Assembly (NCBI GenBank): GCA_964499865.1
Contig: CAZCPY010000114.1
Coordinates: 1 to 10,033 of the forward strand
Source: JANOGU01 sp964499865
GTDB lineage: Bacteria; Pseudomonadota; Alphaproteobacteria; Rhodobacterales; Rhodobacteraceae
Length of the DNA: 10,033 nt
Direction: 5' to 3'
In this document: one piece after another, positions 5,993 through 10,033 of the stretch
How the letters are laid out: each line of letters starts with the position of its first letter
How positions within the stretch are numbered: the stretch's first letter is position 1
Notes under the pieces: model-generated
Database searches by the model: none
The model's input: the letters and a program-made list of their open reading frames with translations, nothing else
What the model was told of the DNA's origin: nothing
Program-made: the position numbers and the translations under genes

Positions 5993-8407
5993 TGCGCGGC
6001 GCGGTCCTGCGCGCGCTGGCGGTCGTGCTGGCCATGGCGCTGGCCGCGCCCGGTCCGGCGCCCGCGCAGGACAGCGCCCCCGAAAGCCAGACCCGGGCAC
6101 TCGACTTCGACGCCTGGAGCAGGCTCGCCGCCCGCACCGAGGCGATCGTGGCCGGGGGACAGGCAAGCAGCATCCTGCTGGAAAACCTGCGCGGCCAGAT
6201 CGCCGACTGGCGCGGCCGGTTCCTCGATGCGCAGCGCGCCAGCGCCAGCCGGATCGAGACCCTGCAGGCGCAGGTCGCGGCGCTGGGGCCGCGCCCGGCG
6301 GACGGCGTGTCCGAACCGCGCGAGATCGCGGTCCGCAGGCGCGAGCTTGGGGTGCAGCTTTCCCGCCTGCAGGCGCCTTCCGTCGCGGCCGAGGAGGCCT
6401 ACACCCGGGCCGACAGCCTGATCGGCGAGATCGACCGCATCCTGCGCCTGCGCCAGACCGATGCGCTGATGCGGCTCTGGCCCTCGCCGGTGAACCCGGC
6501 CAACTGGCCGGAGGGCCTGCGCGCTGCCACGTCGCTGGGCGAGGCGCTGGCAGCCGAGGTCACGCTGCGCGCGCAAAGCCCCGCCGTGCGCAGCCGCATC
6601 GCCGACCAGGCGCCGACGCTGGCGGGCCTTCTGCTGCTGGCGCTCGGCCTTCTGTGGCGGGGCCGGGGATGGTTCGAGCGCCTGCCGAACCGCTTTTACG
6701 GCCGCAGCACCGGCCGCGGCCGCGAGGTCTGGGCGATGGTGGCCTCGCTGGGTCAGCTGGCGGTGCCGCTGGCGGGTGTGCTGGCGCTGGCCGCGGCGCT
6801 GGAACGGACGGGGCTGGCCGGGCCGCTGGGGCTGATCGTGGTCGCCGCCCTGCCTGCCATCGGCCTGTGGGTCTTCGGCGCGCGCTGGCTGGGTCTGCGC
6901 CTCTTCCCCCCCGCGCCCGAGGCCGAGGCGACGCTGCGCCTGACGTCCGAGCAGCGCGCCCGGGCGCGGCTTGCGGCCACGGCACTGGGCGTGCTGGCGG
7001 GCGTCGAGACGCTGCGCCAGGCGCTGACCGCGCGCAGCGACATGTCCGAGGCGGCGCAGGCCGTGCTCACCTTCCCCGGCGTGGTGCTGGCGGCGCTGGC
7101 GCTGTGGCGCCTGGGCGGGCTGATGCGCGCGCATGCCGAGGCCGACACCGCCGGCGGCGACAGTGCAGGCTTCCGCAACCGGGCGATCCGGCTGACCGGA
7201 CGGGCGGCCGTCGCGGTGGCGGCGGCGGCGCCGGTGCTGGCGGCGCTGGGCTATGTCGCGGCCGGGGCGGGGCTGGTGTACCCGGCGGCGGCGACGCTGG
7301 GGCTGTTCGGCCTTCTGTTCCTGCTGCAACGGCTGGCCGCCGATGTCTTCGCGCTGGTTTCGGGCGAGGCGCAGGCGCGCGACGGGCTGGTGCCCGCGCT
7401 GGTGGGCTTTGCCCTGTCGCTGCTGGCGCTGCCGGTCATGGCGCTGATCTGGGGCGCGCGCTGGTCGGACCTGACGGAACTGGCCGCGCGTGCGCGCGAA
7501 GGCTTTGCGCTTGGCGGCACGCGCATCTCGCCCGGCGATTTCCTGACCTTCGCGGCGATCTTCGGGCTGGGCTACCTGCTGACGCGGCTGTTCCAGGGGG
7601 CGCTGAAGTCCACGCTCCTGCCCAAGACACGGCTCGATCCCGGCGGGCAGAACGCGGTCGTCGCGGGCACCGGCTATGTCGGCATCTTTCTCGCCGCGCT
7701 GGTGGCGATCAACGCCACCGGCCTCGACCTGTCGGGCCTCGCCATCGTCGCGGGCGCGCTGTCGGTCGGCATCGGTTTCGGCCTGCAGACCATCGTGTCG
7801 AACTTCGTCTCGGGCATCATCCTTCTGGTGGAACGCCCGATTTCCGAAGGCGACTGGATCGAGGTCGGCCCGGTGGGGGGCATCGTAAAGGCGATCTCGG
7901 TGCGGTCCACCCGCATCNNNNNNNNNNATCACCCGGCAGGTGACGAACTGGACGCGCTTTTCGCTGACGGGCCGGCTGATCGTGCCGATCGGCGTCACGC
8001 TCGACGCCGACAGCCGCGCGGTCGAGGCGATCCTGCGCCGCATCGCCGAGGCGCAGCCGCAGGCGATCCTGAACCCCGCGCCGCTGGTGCTGTTCACCGG
8101 CTTCGAGGGCGAGACGATGACCTTCGAAATCCGCCTGATCCTGCGCGACGTGAACCAGTCGCCGCTGGTGCGGTCCGAGGTCAACCACGCCATCGCGGCG
8201 GCCTTTGCCGAGGCCGGCATCGACATGACGCCCCTGTCGCGCGACTTCCGGCGCGCGCGCGACGCGGACGCCCGCGCGCGCGCCGCGGACGCCGCGGCCA
8301 GCCCGCCGCCCGACCCCGCGCTGGCCCCCCTGCTGGCCGCCCGCAGGGCGCCCCGCACCTTGCCAGAGCGCCCCCCCGCGCAGGACACGCCCGAGGACAC
8401 GACCTGA
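5992..8407 (+). CDS. DUF3772-type MscS-family mechanosensitive channel (interrupted by assembly gap)
   Basis: This large inner-membrane channel should release solutes on hypo-osmotic shock. Residues 1-26 look like a signal peptide ending APAQ. Residues 30-200 form a helical, coiled-coil-prone periplasmic domain resembling DUF3772. About ten or eleven membrane helices follow, from about residue 205 to 602. The pore helix and MscS core lie around 577-620 (GIGFGLQTIVSNFVSG, then ERPISEGDWIEV). The 642 codons before the gap end VRSTRI. After the gap the protein resumes at 7928 in another frame with ITRQVTNW and runs 159 codons through the MscS beta and alpha/beta domains to an Ala/Pro-rich tail. 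The start ATG overlaps the upstream stop (TGATG), so translation is probably coupled; no separate Shine-Dalgarno is visible. The frame change is most simply explained by wrong gap length, not mutation. Full length is probably about 816 aa. Confidence 0.88.
7918..7927. other. Assembly gap (10 N) inside the MscS-family gene
   Basis: Ten N bases separate codon ATC ending at 7917 (frame of the channel start) from codon ATC beginning at 7928 (frame of the channel end). Because both flanks are in register at their edges, the true missing length must be a multiple of three, so ten is a placeholder. MscS proteins normally have roughly 15 residues here, the TFDR...VPN segment. Confidence 0.95.
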
Positions 8408-8409
8408 CC

Positions 8410-9126
8410 ATGCCCACGCGCCTGCTGTTCCGCGACGACCCCTACCGGACCGAGGCCCCGGCCCGCGTCACCGGCCACACCGCCGAGGGCGCGATCCTGC
8501 TCGACGCCACGCTGTTCTACCCCACCGGCGGCGGCCAGCCCGGCGACAGCGGCGTGCTGCTGTGGGAAGGCGCGCGGCTGCCCGTCGCCACCGCGCTCAA
8601 GGCCGAGGGCGGCGGCGTGGCACTGGTGCCCGCGGCGCCCCTGCCCCTGCCGCCCGTGGGCGCCGGGGTGATGCAGCTTCTCGACTGGCCGCGGCGGCAT
8701 GCGCACATGCGCGTGCACACCGCGCTGCACCTGCTGTCGGTCGTCCTGCCCCTGCCGGTGACCGGCGGCGCGATCGGCGAGGCGCGCGGGCGGCTCGACT
8801 TCGACATGCCCGACCCGCCCCACGCCCCCGACATCGAGGCGGCGCTGAACGCGCTCATCGACCGCGACCTGGCGGTGACCGAGGACTGGATCACGGAAGC
8901 TCAGCTCGCCGCCAACCCGGGGCTGGTCAGGACGCTCTCGGTCGCCCCGCCCGCGGGCCAGGGTCGCGTCCGGCTGGTGCGCATCGGCGCGGGAGCGGAC
9001 CAGGTGGACCTGCAGCCCTGCGGCGGCACCCACGTCGCCCGCACCGCCGAGGTCGGCCGGGTCGAGGTGGAGCGGATCGAGAAGAAGGGCCGCCAGAACC
9101 GCCGCGTCGTCATCGCACTCGTCTGA
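8410..9126 (+). CDS. Alanyl-tRNA editing protein, AlaX type (AlaX-M-like)
   Basis: This 238-aa free-standing homologue of the alanyl-tRNA synthetase editing domain should hydrolyse mischarged Ser-tRNA(Ala), and possibly Gly-tRNA(Ala), in the cytoplasm. The zinc site is visible as HTALH (His103, His107) and CGGTH (Cys204, His208). The glycine-rich motif YPTGGGQPGDSG (37-48) in the N-terminal barrel is the hallmark of the longer AlaX-M class, and length agrees. The C-terminus (VERIEKKGRQNRRVVIAL) matches the end of the family's editing fold. The ATG at 8410 is 2 nt after the channel gene's stop, with GAGGA about 12 nt upstream. Its place behind a cysteine synthase gene may only reflect a conserved operon, but both proteins touch serine metabolism. 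Confidence 0.9.
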   Translation: MPTRLLFRDDPYRTEAPARVTGHTAEGAILLDATLFYPTGGGQPGDSGVLLWEGARLPVATALKAEGGGVALVPAAPLPLPPVGAGVMQLLDWPRRHAHMRVHTALHLLSVVLPLPVTGGAIGEARGRLDFDMPDPPHAPDIEAALNALIDRDLAVTEDWITEAQLAANPGLVRTLSVAPPAGQGRVRLVRIGAGADQVDLQPCGGTHVARTAEVGRVEVERIEKKGRQNRRVVIALV

Positions 9127-9130
9127 GGGA
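9125..9130 (+). promoter_or_regulatory. Ribosome binding site of the crotonase-fold gene, overlapping the AlaX stop
   Basis: GAGGGA begins inside the TGA stop of the AlaX gene (9124-9126) and lies 5 nt before the ATG at 9136. It supports that start and indicates reinitiation or coupled translation at the operon's last junction. Confidence 0.65.
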
Positions 9131-9135
9131 AACCC

Positions 9136-9903
9136 ATGTCCGACCTCTTGCTGCACGAGACCGGGGGCGGCATCGCCCGCCTGACGCTGAACGACCCCGA
9201 CCGGCTGAACCCGCTGTCCGCGGCGATGCTCGAGGCGCTGTCCGCGGCGCTGACCCGCATCGCGGGCGAAGACGGGACCCGGGTGGTGATCCTTGCCGCC
9301 GCGGGCCGGGCCTTCTCGGCCGGCCATGACCTGCGCGAGGTGCTCGCGGCGCGGCAGGCCGGGACGGCCGAGACGCTGTTCGCGCGCTGTGCCGCGGTGA
9401 TGGGCCAGATCGCCGCCCTGCCCCAGCCGGTGATCGCCGCGGTGCAGGGCACGGCCACGGCGGCCGGCTGCCAGCTGGTGGCGACCTGCGACCTGGCGCT
9501 GGCCTCCGAGACCGCGCGCTTCGGGGTGACAGGGGTCAACCTCGGCCTGTTCTGCGCCACGCCGATGGTGGCGCTGACCCGCGCCGTGCCGCCGCGGGCG
9601 GCCTTCGAGATGCTGGTGACCGGCGAGATGATCCCCGCGCCCCGGGCCGAGGCCCTGGGCCTCGTCACCCGCTGCGTGCCGGCCGGGGCGCTGATGGCAG
9701 AGGCCCAGGCACTGGCCGCCACCATCGCCGCCAGGCAGCCGGTCGCGATCCGCCTGGGCAAGCGCGCCTTCCGCGCGCAGGGCGCGCTGCCGGTCGAGGC
9801 AGCCTACGCCCTGACCGCCCGCGTGATGGCCGAAAATCTCGCCGACCCCGGCACCGCCGCCGGCATCGCCGCCTTCCTCGACCGCCGCAAACCCTCCGCC
9901 TGA
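9136..9903 (+). CDS. Enoyl-CoA hydratase/isomerase-fold protein, ECHDC3-like, lacking catalytic glutamates
   Basis: This 255-aa protein has the complete crotonase fold: an early LNDPDRLNPLS strand/loop (18-28), the first oxyanion-hole segment AFSAGHDL (59-66), the second GTATAAGCQL (105-114), ATCDLALASE (116-125), and the C-terminal helical trimerisation region. The family binds acyl-CoA thioesters and polarises the carbonyl with two backbone amides. In true enoyl-CoA hydratases two glutamates add water; here the first is Gln113 (GCQLV) and the second position is Gly133 (FGVTGV). The GLFCATPMVALTRAVP stretch (137-152) resembles the ECHDC3 group, which as I recall also lacks both. Hydratase activity is therefore unlikely as written; another acyl-CoA reaction or a binding role fits better. 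It is the last gene of the plus-strand operon. Confidence 0.88.
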   Translation: MSDLLLHETGGGIARLTLNDPDRLNPLSAAMLEALSAALTRIAGEDGTRVVILAAAGRAFSAGHDLREVLAARQAGTAETLFARCAAVMGQIAALPQPVIAAVQGTATAAGCQLVATCDLALASETARFGVTGVNLGLFCATPMVALTRAVPPRAAFEMLVTGEMIPAPRAEALGLVTRCVPAGALMAEAQALAATIAARQPVAIRLGKRAFRAQGALPVEAAYALTARVMAENLADPGTAAGIAAFLDRRKPSA

Positions 9904-9934
9904 CCGCCCTGCCCCGGCGTCCGAGGCAAATTGC

Positions 9935-9956
9935 GTGCCTTCGGCACAAGCCTTTT
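9935..9956 (+). terminator. Possible weak terminator after the plus-strand operon
   Basis: GTGCC-TTC-GGCAC (9935-9947) forms a five-pair stem 31 nt after the last stop codon and is followed by AAGCC then TTTT (9953-9956). The T-run is short and not immediately adjacent, and a competing stem CACAA/TTGTG (9945-9959) overlaps it. It could end transcription, but the call is weak. Confidence 0.3.
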
Positions 9957-9965
9957 GTGTCGGTC

Positions 9966-9984
9966 AGCGGCTGAAGAAGCCGCT
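9966..9984. repeat. Inverted repeat (hairpin) in the 3' intergenic DNA
   Basis: AGCGGCT-GAAGA-AGCCGCT is a perfect seven-pair stem with a five-base loop. Neither strand has an adjoining T-run, so it is not a classical intrinsic terminator in either direction. Confidence 0.6.
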
Positions 9985-9996
9985 TCCCTCCGTGAA

Positions 9997-10013
9997 GGGG
10001 GCGTTCCGCCCCC
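9997..10013. repeat. Second inverted repeat (GC hairpin) near the window end
   Basis: GGGGGCG-TTC-CGCCCCC is a perfect seven-pair GC stem with a three-base TTC loop, 12 nt after the preceding hairpin. Beyond it CGCTC recurs at 10016-10020 and 10029-10033. It has no flanking T-run on either strand. It may be part of a repeated intergenic element, but this cannot be tested within the window. Confidence 0.6.
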
Positions 10014-10033
10014 ACCGCTCCCTTCGGTCGCTC

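Noticed and set aside
5992..8407. True frameshift or pseudogene in the MscS-family gene
   Set aside because: The only disruption coincides with the 10-N gap and both flanks are intact in family register, so a placeholder-length gap explains it.
5899..9327. Open frame of about 1140 codons on the minus strand opposite the channel and AlaX genes
   Set aside because: It runs through the N gap and is antisense to three recognisable protein families; its translation has no recognisable domain.
9904..10033. tRNA or other structured RNA gene in the 3' tail
   Set aside because: The stems do not form a cloverleaf and no T-loop or CCA-like end is visible; only simple hairpins are supported.

Overview
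The window is very GC-rich, with GC-dominated third codon positions, and its gene content points to an alphaproteobacterium, most likely of the Rhodobacteraceae/Paracoccaceae (Rhodobacter/Paracoccus-like). Supporting clues are a DUF3772-type MscS channel, a transporter-domain histidine kinase, a SpoA-domain flagellar-type protein and a CtrA-like box. This assignment is inferred from protein character, not from any search.

The left half (59-4474) is read on the minus strand. In transcription order it holds a receiver-only response regulator (4474-4109), a 98-aa two-helix membrane protein (4086-3790), an 895-aa sensor histidine kinase whose N-terminal half is a sodium/solute-symporter domain (3788-1101), and a FliM/FliN-like SpoA-domain protein (1027-59). 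The first three are tightly packed and look like one CbrA/CrbS-like signalling operon: transporter-like sensor, accessory membrane subunit and diffusible receiver. The FliM-like gene follows a 73-nt gap carrying a near-perfect CtrA-type box, so it probably has its own promoter and belongs to the motility/cell-cycle regulon.

A 486-nt divergent intergenic region (4475-4960) separates the two halves. It has a perfect TTGACA -35 box facing the regulator gene, a four-copy tandem repeat with long G-runs, a stretch with coding-like third positions, and a plausible 17-bp-spaced promoter plus strong Shine-Dalgarno for the plus-strand operon.

The right half (4961-9903) is a compact plus-strand operon: a cysteine-synthase-family PLP enzyme, a large MscS-family mechanosensitive channel, an AlaX-type tRNA-editing protein and an enoyl-CoA-hydratase-fold protein of the ECHDC3 type that lacks both canonical catalytic glutamates. 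The channel gene is broken by a 10-N assembly gap, and the flanking frames show that the missing DNA is a multiple of three, probably about 45 nt. The last 130 nt hold a cluster of hairpins.

I see no mobile element, tRNA, rRNA or CRISPR array. Most of the content is ordinary chromosomal housekeeping. The points most worth a second look are the CtrA box, the G-run tandem repeat, the catalytic-site loss in the crotonase-fold protein and the transporter-kinase module with its receiver-only partner.
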